Part shown: positions 25,069-33,468 of the stretch, piece after piece
Numbering within the stretch: position 1 is the stretch's first letter
Layout of the letters: each line of letters opens with the position of its first letter
Source of the DNA: Agreia sp. PsM10
GTDB lineage: Bacteria > Actinomycetota > Actinomycetes > Actinomycetales > Microbacteriaceae
Direction: 5' to 3'
Length of the DNA stretch: 64,000 nucleotides
Assembly: GCF_030433855.1 (NCBI RefSeq)
Contig: NZ_JARUXC010000004.1
Location: forward strand, 62,001 to 126,000
Notes under the pieces: generated by a model
The model's input: the letters and a program-made list of their open reading frames with translations, nothing else
What the model was told of the DNA's origin: nothing
Database searches by the model: none
Translations under genes and position numbers: made by a program

Positions 25069-26676
25069 TCAGCTACTGGCGGGCGCCTGCGAACGAAGCT
25101 CGAGAACAGCCATCGCCGCGTTGTGGCCTCCGAGGCCGCTCACGGCTCCGCCGCGGCGGGCGCCCGAACCGCAGAGCAGGATGCGGTCGTGACCGGTCGC
25201 GACACCCCAGCGCTCGCCCGGGCTCTCGAGCGCGGCACCGTCATCGACGAACGGCCACGACAGCGGTCCGTGGAAGATGTTGCCGCCCGGCATGCCCAGC
25301 GCGCGTTCGATGTCGAGCGTGGTCTTGGTCTCGATGCAGGGCCGTCCCTCTGAATCGAGCAGCAGGCATCCCTCGATCGGCTCGGCGAGCACGCTGTTCA
25401 GCGACTCGATGACCGCCGCCTGCAGACGATCGCGCATCTCGTCGTTGTTCTCCGCGGTGATCAGGCGAGAGGGCACGTGCAGGCCGAACACGGTGAGGGT
25501 CTGGGCGCCGGATGCCTGCAGCTCGGGCGACAGGATCGACGGATCGGTGAGAGAGTGGCAATAGATCTCGGCGGGCAGCGGCGACGGGAGAGCGCCCGCC
25601 TCCGCCGCATCCACGGCGCGGTCGAGCTCGGCGTAGCCCTCGTGGATGTGGAACGTGCCCCCGAAGGCGGCCTCGGGAGACACGCTGTCGTCGAGCAGCT
25701 TCGGCAGGCGCGAGAGCAGCAGGTTGACCTTCACCTGGGCGCCCTCCGGTTTGGGGTGAACGGTCGCGCCCTCGGCGCCGGCCTCGCCGAGCAGGCGGTC
25801 GAGCACCCAGGGGGCGACGTTCGACAGCACCTGGCCGGCGTGCGCGACCCGCTGCGACCCGCCGAGGGTGAACGACACGGTGCCATCGGGGTCGACCGCC
25901 GTGACCTCCGCGCCTGTCACGATGGTGGCGCCGGCCTCGGTGGCCGCGTGCCAGAGCGCGCCGCTCACGGCGCCCATGCCGCCGACGGGCACATCCCAGT
26001 CTCCGGTTCCCCCGCCGATCACGTGATAGAGAAAACAGCGGTTCTGCGAGAGGTCACCGCCGGATGCTCGGGCGAATGTTCCGATGAGCCCATCGGTCAG
26101 CAGCACACCCCGCACGAGGTCGTTCTCGACGTCGGCCTCGATGGCTCCGGCGAGGGGATGCTCGATGAAAGCGTTCCAGGCGTCGTCGTCGCCGACCAGA
26201 GCGCGGGCTTCCGACCGCGTCATCAGCGGCTCCGTGAGGCTCGGCCACAGCGTCTCGGCGAGTCGCGCCGCGCGACCCTGGAACCGCGCGAGACCCTGCG
26301 CATCCGGTTCGGCCCCGATCGCCGCGAACGACGCCGCCGTGGCCTCGGAGTCGCCGGTGTCGATGAGCAGGCCTGTCGAGGTGCCGGGCAGCGGAGTGTA
26401 GGAGGAGTAGCGGCGGCGCAGCAGGATGAGGTCGAGGCCGAGGTCGTCGATGATGCGCTGGGGAAGCAGGCTCACGAGGTAGGAGTAGCGCGAGAGCCGC
26501 GCGTCGTGGCCCGCGAATGCCTGCGCGGAGACGGCCGCCCCGCCCGTGTGGTCGAGTCGTTCGAGCAGCAGCACCTCGAGGCCCGCCTTGGCGAGGTAGG
26601 CGGCCGCGACGAGGCCGTTGTGGCCCCCGCCCACGATCACGATGTCGGCCGAATCGGGAACGGCTGCAGTGCTCAT
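25069..26676 (-). CDS. Phytoene-desaturase-like FAD-dependent oxidoreductase (PYROXD2 type)
   Basis: A 535-residue flavoprotein. The N-terminal dinucleotide fold is DIVIVGGGHNGLVAAAYLAK, followed by LLERLDHTGGAA; the C-terminus has a second FAD segment (LLCGSGARRGGAVSGLGGHN). HGPLSWPFVDD near the end is typical of the NAD(P)/FAD oxidoreductases related to carotenoid desaturases and human PYROXD2. No other carotenoid genes are nearby, so a carotenoid role is unlikely. The ATG follows TATGCT by six bases. Divergent from putA over 70 bases. Confidence 0.88.
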   Translation of the reverse strand: MSTAAVPDSADIVIVGGGHNGLVAAAYLAKAGLEVLLLERLDHTGGAAVSAQAFAGHDARLSRYSYLVSLLPQRIIDDLGLDLILLRRRYSSYTPLPGTSTGLLIDTGDSEATAASFAAIGAEPDAQGLARFQGRAARLAETLWPSLTEPLMTRSEARALVGDDDAWNAFIEHPLAGAIEADVENDLVRGVLLTDGLIGTFARASGGDLSQNRCFLYHVIGGGTGDWDVPVGGMGAVSGALWHAATEAGATIVTGAEVTAVDPDGTVSFTLGGSQRVAHAGQVLSNVAPWVLDRLLGEAGAEGATVHPKPEGAQVKVNLLLSRLPKLLDDSVSPEAAFGGTFHIHEGYAELDRAVDAAEAGALPSPLPAEIYCHSLTDPSILSPELQASGAQTLTVFGLHVPSRLITAENNDEMRDRLQAAVIESLNSVLAEPIEGCLLLDSEGRPCIETKTTLDIERALGMPGGNIFHGPLSWPFVDDGAALESPGERWGVATGHDRILLCGSGARRGGAVSGLGGHNAAMAVLELRSQAPASS

Positions 26677-26682
26677 GCGTCG

Positions 26683-26688
26683 AGCATA
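26683..26688 (-). promoter_or_regulatory. -10 hexamer of a leaderless promoter for the oxidoreductase
   Basis: TATGCT on the minus strand, then six bases and the ATG at 26676. Confidence 0.55.
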
Positions 26689-26734
26689 GTTGCGGGGTGC
26701 GCTCCGCCTCCGGGCGTTGGGGGCACCCACGCCA

Positions 26735-26740
26735 TATCCT
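26735..26740 (+). promoter_or_regulatory. -10 hexamer of a leaderless promoter for putA
   Basis: TATCCT followed by six bases (CGGAGG) and the GTG at 26747. The purine run is too close to act as a Shine-Dalgarno sequence. Confidence 0.55.
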
Positions 26741-26746
26741 CGGAGG

Positions 26747-29700
26747 GTGACCTCTGCGAACCCGAACTCGCCCGAATTCGAGGCCGACCCGAGCCTCACC
26801 CCCGTCGATCTCGCGGCGCCGGCGATCGCCCTCGTGCGCCGCTGGCTCGACGAATCGAAAGACGTGGCTCCCGACCCCTCGGCCGAGCGCCTCGCGGGGG
26901 TTCTCGAAGATCCCGACGGCCTCGCCTTCACGGTGGGCTTCGTCGACGGTGTCGCCCGCCCCGAAGACCTGGCGGTCGCCGCCAAGAACCTGCAGGCCCT
27001 CGGCAGCCGAGTGCCCGCCTTCCTGCCCTGGTACCTGCGCAGCGCCGTCGCGGCAGGAGGGGTCTTCGGCGAGGTCGTTCCCGGAGTGGTCGTTCCCGCG
27101 GCGCGAAAGGTTTTGCGGCAGATGGTCGGACACCTGGTGATCGACGCGACCCCCGCGAAGCTGGGCCCGGCGATCGGCAAGCTGCGTGCCGACGGCTCGC
27201 GGTTGAACCTCAACCTGCTCGGCGAGGCGGTTCTCGGCTCGGCCGAGGCCCGGCGTCGACTCGAGGGCACCGAGAAACTGCTCGCCAGAGACGACGTCGA
27301 CTACGTGTCGGTGAAGGTGTCGGCGGTCGCCAGCGACCTCTCGATGTGGGCGTTCGACGAGACGGTCGAGCGCGTCGCCGAGACCCTGCTGCCGCTCTAC
27401 CGCATCGCTCTGCCGTCGAACAAGTTCATCAACCTCGACATGGAGGAGTACCGCGATCTCGACCTGACTCTCGCGGTCTTCATGAAGATCCTCGACCGTG
27501 AGGAGCTGCTCGGGTACTCGGGTGGCATCGTGCTGCAGGCCTATCTGCCGGATGCGCTGGGCGCGATGCAGCGCCTGCAGGAGTGGGCGGCCGCCCGTCG
27601 GTCGCGGGGCGGGGCCCCGATCAAGGTGCGCGTGGTGAAGGGTGCGAACCTCGCCATGGAGCACGTCGACGCGGCCCTCCACGGCTGGCCGCTCGCCACC
27701 TTCGACAGCAAGCGCGAGACCGACACGAACTACAAGCGGGTGCTCGAGTGGGCACTGACTCCCGAGCGCACCGACGCCGTGCGCATCGGCGTCGCGGGCC
27801 ACAACCTGTTCGACATCGCGCTCGCGTGGCTGCTCGCCAAGCACCGCGGCGTGACCGACAGCATCGACTTCGAGATGCTGCTCGGAATGGCCACCGGCCA
27901 GGCCGACGCCGTGCGCCGCGAGGTGGGCGCGCTGCTGCTGTACACGCCCGTGGTGCAGCCCAAGGAGTTCGACGTGGCGATCAGCTACCTCGTTCGCCGC
28001 CTCGAAGAGAATGCGAGCGACGAGAACTTCATGTCGAGCGTGTTCGACATCGCGGCCAGCGACACCGTGTTCGAGCGTGAGAAGAACCGCTTCCTGGCCT
28101 CTGTCGATGCGTGGGAATCGGAGCCGTTCCCTTCGACAGGCTCGGGGATCGGGACAGGCTCGGGAAACGGGAGCGCGGCCAAGCGCACGCAGGATCGCGG
28201 AGACCTCTCCGAGCTCGCCCGCGCGAGCGACTTCGAGAACACCGCCGACACCGACCCGTCGCTGGCGGCCAATCGCAGCTGGGGCCGTCGCATCCTGTCT
28301 CTGGTCGGGCCCGGCAATCGCATCGGCGTCGAGACGATCGACGCGGCGAAGGTGACCGATCCCGGGGTTCTGGATCGCATCATCCACTCGGTGCGCGAGG
28401 CGGGGGCCCGCTGGGGTGCGCAGACCGGTGCCGAGCGCGCCGCCGTGCTGCGCCGGGCCGCCCTGGCGCTCGAGGCCAACCGCGACAGGCTCATCGAGGT
28501 GATGGCCTCGGAGACCGGCAAGACCATCGCGGAGGGCGACCCCGAGGTGAGCGAGGCTGTCGACTTCGCCAACTACTACGCCGCCCGCGCGGAGGAGCTC
28601 GACACGGTCGACGGGGCCGTGTTCGTGCCGTCGGCGCTCACCGTCGTGACGCCTCCGTGGAACTTCCCCGTGGCCATCCCCGCGGGCGGCGTGCTGGCCG
28701 CCCTCGCCGCCGGCAGCGGAGTCGTCATCAAGCCCGCACCGCAGGCACGCCGATCGGCCGCCGTACTGGTCGAGGCCCTGTGGGAGTCCGGCATCCCACG
28801 CGAGCTGCTCGCGCTCGTCGACATCGAGGAAGGCGACCTCGGCCGCGGGCTGATCTCCCACGAGCTCGTCGACCGCGTGATCCTCACCGGCGCCTACGAG
28901 ACCGCGAAGCTGTTCCGCTCGTGGCGACCCGAGCTGCCTCTTCTCGCCGAGACGAGCGGCAAGAACGCCATCGTCGTGACGCCGGCGGCCGACCTCGACC
29001 TCGCGGTGGCCGACATCGTGAAGAGCGCCTTCGGCCACGCCGGACAGAAGTGCTCGGCCGCGTCGCTCGTGATCCTCGTGGGGTCGGCGGCGCGTTCCGA
29101 ACGTTTTCACCGGCAGCTCGTGGATGCGGTGTCGTCGCTGCGGGTCGGCTACGCGTCCGACCCCCTCACCGAGATGGGCCCGCTCATCGAGCCCGCCGAG
29201 GGCAAGCTTCTCGAGGGGCTCACCACGCTCGGGCCCGGTGAGAAGTGGCTCGTCGAGCCGGTACGGCGCAGCTCCGACGGCCGACTCTGGACCCCGGGAG
29301 TGCGCGAGGGCGTGCTGCCGGCCTCGCCCTTCCATACGACCGAGTACTTCGGCCCCGTTCTGGGCATCATGCACGCGTCGACGCTCGAGCAGGCCGTCGA
29401 GTACCAGAACGGCACCGACTACGGGCTGACCGCCGGGCTGCACTCCCTCGACCCGGCCGAGGTCGAGCAGTGGCTGGCCACCGTCGAGGCGGGCAATCTC
29501 TACGTGAACCGTGGAATCACCGGTGCCATCGTGCAGCGCCAGCCGTTCGGCGGGTGGAAGCGCTCCGCCGTGGGCGCGGGCGCCAAGGCCGGTGGCCCGA
29601 ACTACCTCGTTCACCTCGGATCGTGGGTCACCGAGCCGGGCGAGCCCAGCGAGGGGCTCAGCAACGCGGGGCTCGACGGTCGCGTCGGCGCTCTGCTCGA

Positions 29701-30259
29701 CTCGGCACAGGCCGGCCTCGACTGGAGCAGCTTCGACCTGGCCCGGCGCGGAGCGAAGAGCGACGCGGTCGCGTGGTCGCAGTCGTTCGCGCCCGTCGAC
29801 CGTTCGGGCCTCGGCGTCGAGCGCAACGTGCTGCGCTACCGCCCTGTTCCGGTCACGGTGCGCCTCTCCGACGACGGCGAGCGGCACGAGCTGCTGCGCG
29901 TGCTCTCGGCGGCCACGCTGGCCCGGTCGAAGGTCACCCTGTCGTCGGCGCACAAGCTCCCTCGTCCGATGCGGGCGCTGCTCAAGGAGTGGGCCGTTCG
30001 CGTGGTCATCGAGAACGACGAGGCGTGGCTCGCCCGCGTGACGGCGGAAGGGGTCTCGACCCCGCGCATCCGGCTGATCGGCGGCTCGGCCGAGCGCCTG
30101 GCATCGGCGTTGGGCGACGAACCGGATGTCGCGGTGTACGCCGGCGAGGTCACTCGCGCCGGCCGCATCGAGCTGCTGCCGTTCCTGCGCGAGCAGGCGG
30201 TGTCGATCACGAACCACCGCTTCGGCAACCCGAGCACCCTGAGCGACGGACTGCTGTAG
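26747..30259 (+). CDS. putA: Bifunctional proline dehydrogenase / L-glutamate gamma-semialdehyde dehydrogenase
   Basis: A 1170-residue enzyme oxidising proline to P5C with FAD and then glutamate semialdehyde to glutamate with NAD+. The proline dehydrogenase barrel spans about residues 70-455 (VDYVSVKVSAVASDLSMW, KVRVVKGANLAMEHVD, RVAGHN-like segment IGVAGHNLFD). The aldehyde dehydrogenase domain spans about 500-990, with Glu735 in LAETSGKN and catalytic Cys769 in GHAGQKCSAAS. No DNA-binding N-terminal domain is present, so it is not an autorepressor. A family A repeat inserts a Gly/Ser-rich stretch at about residues 460-475, exactly in the interdomain linker. The C-terminal 170 residues are a degenerate ALDH-like domain. 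Confidence 0.95.
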   Translation: MTSANPNSPEFEADPSLTPVDLAAPAIALVRRWLDESKDVAPDPSAERLAGVLEDPDGLAFTVGFVDGVARPEDLAVAAKNLQALGSRVPAFLPWYLRSAVAAGGVFGEVVPGVVVPAARKVLRQMVGHLVIDATPAKLGPAIGKLRADGSRLNLNLLGEAVLGSAEARRRLEGTEKLLARDDVDYVSVKVSAVASDLSMWAFDETVERVAETLLPLYRIALPSNKFINLDMEEYRDLDLTLAVFMKILDREELLGYSGGIVLQAYLPDALGAMQRLQEWAAARRSRGGAPIKVRVVKGANLAMEHVDAALHGWPLATFDSKRETDTNYKRVLEWALTPERTDAVRIGVAGHNLFDIALAWLLAKHRGVTDSIDFEMLLGMATGQADAVRREVGALLLYTPVVQPKEFDVAISYLVRRLEENASDENFMSSVFDIAASDTVFEREKNRFLASVDAWESEPFPSTGSGIGTGSGNGSAAKRTQDRGDLSELARASDFENTADTDPSLAANRSWGRRILSLVGPGNRIGVETIDAAKVTDPGVLDRIIHSVREAGARWGAQTGAERAAVLRRAALALEANRDRLIEVMASETGKTIAEGDPEVSEAVDFANYYAARAEELDTVDGAVFVPSALTVVTPPWNFPVAIPAGGVLAALAAGSGVVIKPAPQARRSAAVLVEALWESGIPRELLALVDIEEGDLGRGLISHELVDRVILTGAYETAKLFRSWRPELPLLAETSGKNAIVVTPAADLDLAVADIVKSAFGHAGQKCSAASLVILVGSAARSERFHRQLVDAVSSLRVGYASDPLTEMGPLIEPAEGKLLEGLTTLGPGEKWLVEPVRRSSDGRLWTPGVREGVLPASPFHTTEYFGPVLGIMHASTLEQAVEYQNGTDYGLTAGLHSLDPAEVEQWLATVEAGNLYVNRGITGAIVQRQPFGGWKRSAVGAGAKAGGPNYLVHLGSWVTEPGEPSEGLSNAGLDGRVGALLDSAQAGLDWSSFDLARRGAKSDAVAWSQSFAPVDRSGLGVERNVLRYRPVPVTVRLSDDGERHELLRVLSAATLARSKVTLSSAHKLPRPMRALLKEWAVRVVIENDEAWLARVTAEGVSTPRIRLIGGSAERLASALGDEPDVAVYAGEVTRAGRIELLPFLREQAVSITNHRFGNPSTLSDGLL
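28125..28170. repeat. Dispersed repeat family A inside putA
   Basis: TTCCCTTCGACAGGCTCGGG is followed by a partial second copy, GGGACAGGCTCGGGAAACGG. Both are read in frame as a Ser/Thr/Gly-rich linker (FPSTGSGIGTGSGNGS). Confidence 0.8.
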
Positions 30260-30366
30260 TTCGACTTCGAGTTGCCGTTTGCGGTCAGGCGAAGTGGCAT
30301 CGTGGCGCGGTCGAGCGGCGCGAAGTGTCACCTCGGCGGGGTGGGCGCGTGCGGGATGATGGGGGC

Positions 30367-33300
30367 ATGAGCTCCGGCACCTTCGACTTCTTCGCACAGG
30401 ACGAGCTGCCGGGGCCGGCGCTCACTCTCGACGAGGCGCAGCGCATCGCCCGCGAGAAGTTCGGCATCGTCGGCGTCGCCAGCGAACTGGGCAGCCAGCA
30501 GGATGCGAACTACCTGCTGATCGACGAACGGGGCGAGCGCGCCGTGCTCAAGATCGCGAACCCCGCGTTCTCCCGTCTCGAGCTCGAGGCGCAGGATGCG
30601 GCGACCCGCCATCTCGCCGAGCAGCAGCCCGGGCTGCGGCTGCCGGTGTCGCGGCCCGGGGCATCCGGCGCCACGATCGAGACGGTCGACGTGGGCGGCG
30701 AGCCCCTGCTCGCGCGGGTCATCGAGCACCTCGGCGGGGGCACGCTCTCGGGAGGCGGCTACCTTCCTCCGGCGGTCGTCGCGAGCCTCGGCGAGGTGGC
30801 CGCTCGCGTGTCGTCGGGCCTCGCCGATTTCGCGCATCCGGGCACCGAACGAGTCCTGCAGTGGGATCTGCGGCACGCGGCGGCGGTGGTCGAACGGCTC
30901 GCCCCCTACATCTCCGACGACGCGAGGCGCGCGGCGGTCGTGGATGCCACGGTCCGGGCCTCGGCGATCGTCGGCACGCTCGTCGATCGGCTTCCGGTGC
31001 AGGCGATCCACGGCGACGTGGCCGACGACAACGTGGTGTGCGGAGTGTCGGCCGAGGGCTACCGTGTGGCCGACGGCGTCATCGACTTCGGCGACGTGAT
31101 GACCTCGTGGCGTGTGGCCGAACTGGCCGTCGCGATCTCGTCGGTGCTGCATCACGCGGGCGCCTCCCCGCTCACGGCGCTGCCCGCGGTGCGCGCCTTC
31201 CATGCGATCTCGCCGCTCACGAGCGACGAGATCGACGGCCTCTGGCCGCTCGTCGTTCTGCGCGGCGCCGTGCTCGTGGCCAGCGGAAACCAGCAGGCAT
31301 CCATCGACGAGGGCAACGACTACGCGACCGGCGCCGTCGAGCACGAGTGGCGCATCTTCGAGGTCGCCGACAGCGTTCCGCTCGCCGTGATGACGGGCGT
31401 TCTGCGCGAGGCGCTGGGTATGGATGCCGGGGGTCAGGCGACCCCGCCGGCGACGGTTCCGCCCGTGGTCGCGCCGCTTCTGCCGGCGCTCGATCCCTCC
31501 GCGCCGGCGGTGCTCTCGCTCTCGAGCGACTCCGATGAGATGAACGAGGGACGCTGGCTTCTCCCCTCGATAGAGTTCGACGCGGCCCGGCGCCTGCTCG
31601 CGGCGGGGGCGGATGCGGTGATCACCCCGTATGGAGAGCGTCGGCTCTCGCGGTCTGTCGCCCTGTCGCCGGAGGCCCCCGCCGTGGCCGCGCTGTCGAC
31701 CTCGGTGTTCCTGGCGGTGCCGACCGCCGTGCACGCTCCCTGGTCGGGACGCCTCGAGCGACGCGACGACGCGGTCGAACTGGTGTCGAGGGGAGTCCGG
31801 CTCGTGTTGCGCGGCGTCGACACGGGGGCCGCCTCGGGAACGCAGCTGCGGGCGGGCCAGCAGCTCGGAACGACGGCTCTCGTCGCAGACGGGCTGTCTG
31901 CGCTGTCGGTGCAGCTCGTGACTGTCGACGGGGCCACCCCGGAGTTCGTGCAGAGCGCGCTGTTCACCGGGTGGAGCCTCGTGAGCCCGGATGCGACGTA
32001 CCTGCTGGGCCAGTCGTTCGCCTCGTTCCCTGAGCCTGCACACCCTTCGTTCCCTGAGCCTGTCGAAGGGGAAGGGGCAGTCGACACGGGTTCCCTTCGA
32101 CAAGCTCAGGGAACGGAGAAGTCGCTGCTCGAGCGCCGCGCCGCCGTCTTCGCCGACGTGCAGGAGCACTACTACGCCGACCCACCCCGCATCGAGCGCG
32201 GGTGGAGGCACACCCTCGTCGACACCGACGCCCGCTGCTATCTCGACATGGTGAACAACGTCGCCTCGGTCGGCCACGCGCATCCGAGAATCGCCGAGGC
32301 AGCGCACCGGCAGCTGCAGCGGTTCAACAGCAACTCGCGTTTCAACTACACCTCTGTCGTCGAGCTCTCCGAGAGGCTCTCCGCCTTGCTCCCCGAACCA
32401 CTCGACACGGTGTTCCTCGTGAACTCGGGCTCGGAGGCCGACGACCTGGCGCTGCGCATCGCCTGGGCGTGGAGCGGCAGGCGCGACGTCGTGGCCGTGC
32501 GCGAGGCGTACCACGGCTGGACCTTCGCGACCGATGCCGTGTCGACCTCGGTGGCCGACAACCCCGACGCCCTCGAGACGAGGCCCGACTGGGTGCACAC
32601 GGTTCCGGCCCCGAACGCCTACCGGGGCGAACTCCGCGGTGCCGGCGCGGCCCACTACGGAAGCCGAGCGGCCGCCGAGGTCCGCGAGCTGACGGCATCC
32701 GGTCGCCCGCCCGCCGCGTTTCTCGCCGAGGCTTTCTACGGAAACGCGGGAGGGATGCCCCTGCCCGACGGCTACCTGGCCGAGGTCTACGCGGCCGTGC
32801 GCGAGGCCGGCGGGCTGGCGATCGCCGACGAAGTGCAGGTGGGCTACGGCCGACTGGGCGAGTGGTTCTGGGGTTTCGAGCAGCAGGGGGTGGTTCCCGA
32901 CATCGTGACGATCGCGAAGGCGATGGGCAACGGGCATCCGCTCGGAGCGGTGATCACGAGCCGCGAGGTGGCCGACAACTACCGCAACCAGGGGTACTTC
33001 TTCTCGTCTGCCGGAGGATCGCCGGTGTCGAGCGTCATCGGCCTGGCCGTTCTCGACATCCTGCGCGACGAGGGGCTGCAGCAGAACGCTCGCGTCGTCG
33101 GAGGGCACCTGCGCTCACGCCTCGCCGCGCTCGGAGACGCGCACGAGCTGGTGGGCACCGTGCACGGATCAGGCCTCTACCTCGGCCTCGAGTTCGTGAC
33201 GTCGCGCGAGACCCTCGAGCCGGCGACGCGCGAGACCGCGGCGATCTGCGAGCGGATGCGCGAGCTCGGCGTGATCATCCAGGCGACGGGCGACAGGCAG

Positions 33301-33423
33301 AACATCCTCAAGATCAAGCCGCCGCTGACGCTCACGATCGAGGCGGCCGACTACTTCGTCGACATCCTCGGCCGGGTCCTCGCCGAGGGCGTCGGCTTCG
33401 ACGAGAGGCGCCGCTCGGCCTGA
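30367..33423 (+). CDS. Trifunctional fusion: APH-type kinase, M23-like domain and class III aminotransferase/phospholyase
   Basis: A 1018-residue protein. Residues about 20-340 are an aminoglycoside-phosphotransferase/hydroxylysine-kinase-like domain (IHGDVADDN with His215, and VIDFGDV). Residues about 380-550 resemble a peptidase M23-type beta barrel (VHAPWSGRL, LRAGQQLGTTAL) without obvious catalytic residues. Residues about 590-1018 are a class III PLP enzyme (NSGSEADDLALR, IADEVQVGYGRLG, Lys851 in TIAKAMGNGHPLGAV) closest to AGXT2L-type phospholyases. The kinase plus phospholyase pairing suggests breakdown of a hydroxylated amine such as hydroxylysine or ethanolamine. Family A repeats add about 30 residues at 553-583 in a linker. 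GATGAT lies six bases before the ATG. Confidence 0.88.
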   Translation: MSSGTFDFFAQDELPGPALTLDEAQRIAREKFGIVGVASELGSQQDANYLLIDERGERAVLKIANPAFSRLELEAQDAATRHLAEQQPGLRLPVSRPGASGATIETVDVGGEPLLARVIEHLGGGTLSGGGYLPPAVVASLGEVAARVSSGLADFAHPGTERVLQWDLRHAAAVVERLAPYISDDARRAAVVDATVRASAIVGTLVDRLPVQAIHGDVADDNVVCGVSAEGYRVADGVIDFGDVMTSWRVAELAVAISSVLHHAGASPLTALPAVRAFHAISPLTSDEIDGLWPLVVLRGAVLVASGNQQASIDEGNDYATGAVEHEWRIFEVADSVPLAVMTGVLREALGMDAGGQATPPATVPPVVAPLLPALDPSAPAVLSLSSDSDEMNEGRWLLPSIEFDAARRLLAAGADAVITPYGERRLSRSVALSPEAPAVAALSTSVFLAVPTAVHAPWSGRLERRDDAVELVSRGVRLVLRGVDTGAASGTQLRAGQQLGTTALVADGLSALSVQLVTVDGATPEFVQSALFTGWSLVSPDATYLLGQSFASFPEPAHPSFPEPVEGEGAVDTGSLRQAQGTEKSLLERRAAVFADVQEHYYADPPRIERGWRHTLVDTDARCYLDMVNNVASVGHAHPRIAEAAHRQLQRFNSNSRFNYTSVVELSERLSALLPEPLDTVFLVNSGSEADDLALRIAWAWSGRRDVVAVREAYHGWTFATDAVSTSVADNPDALETRPDWVHTVPAPNAYRGELRGAGAAHYGSRAAAEVRELTASGRPPAAFLAEAFYGNAGGMPLPDGYLAEVYAAVREAGGLAIADEVQVGYGRLGEWFWGFEQQGVVPDIVTIAKAMGNGHPLGAVITSREVADNYRNQGYFFSSAGGSPVSSVIGLAVLDILRDEGLQQNARVVGGHLRSRLAALGDAHELVGTVHGSGLYLGLEFVTSRETLEPATRETAAICERMRELGVIIQATGDRQNILKIKPPLTLTIEAADYFVDILGRVLAEGVGFDERRRSA
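32024..32116. repeat. Cluster of family A repeats inside the aminotransferase fusion gene
   Basis: Three copies: a truncated one at 32024-32038, a full one (CGTTCCCTGAGCCTGTCGAA) from 32048, and an inverted one at 32091-32116. They are read in frame as FPEPVEGEG and SLRQAQGTE and make a hairpin in the mRNA. Confidence 0.85.
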
Positions 33424-33456
33424 CACGTGCAGCGATCCGTGTTCACGCGCGTGCGC

Positions 33457-33462
33457 TAGCGT
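33457..33462 (+). promoter_or_regulatory. -10 hexamer of a leaderless promoter for the APC permease
   Basis: TAGCGT followed by six bases and the GTG at 33469. Confidence 0.5.
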
Positions 33463-33468
33463 GCCCCC

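Noticed and set aside
25069-26676. Carotenoid biosynthesis role for the phytoene-desaturase-like protein
   Set aside because: No crtB, crtE or other carotenoid genes are near, and the C-terminus resembles PYROXD2-type proteins more than CrtI.
26054-30397. A 1447-codon open frame antisense to putA
   Set aside because: A shadow frame caused by high GC and codon bias; its translation is low-complexity Arg/Gly/His-rich with no domain, and the sense strand carries clear PutA motifs.
30328-33108. A 926-codon open frame antisense to the aminotransferase fusion
   Set aside because: Same GC-driven artefact; no recognisable domain, while the sense frame has APH and aminotransferase motifs.
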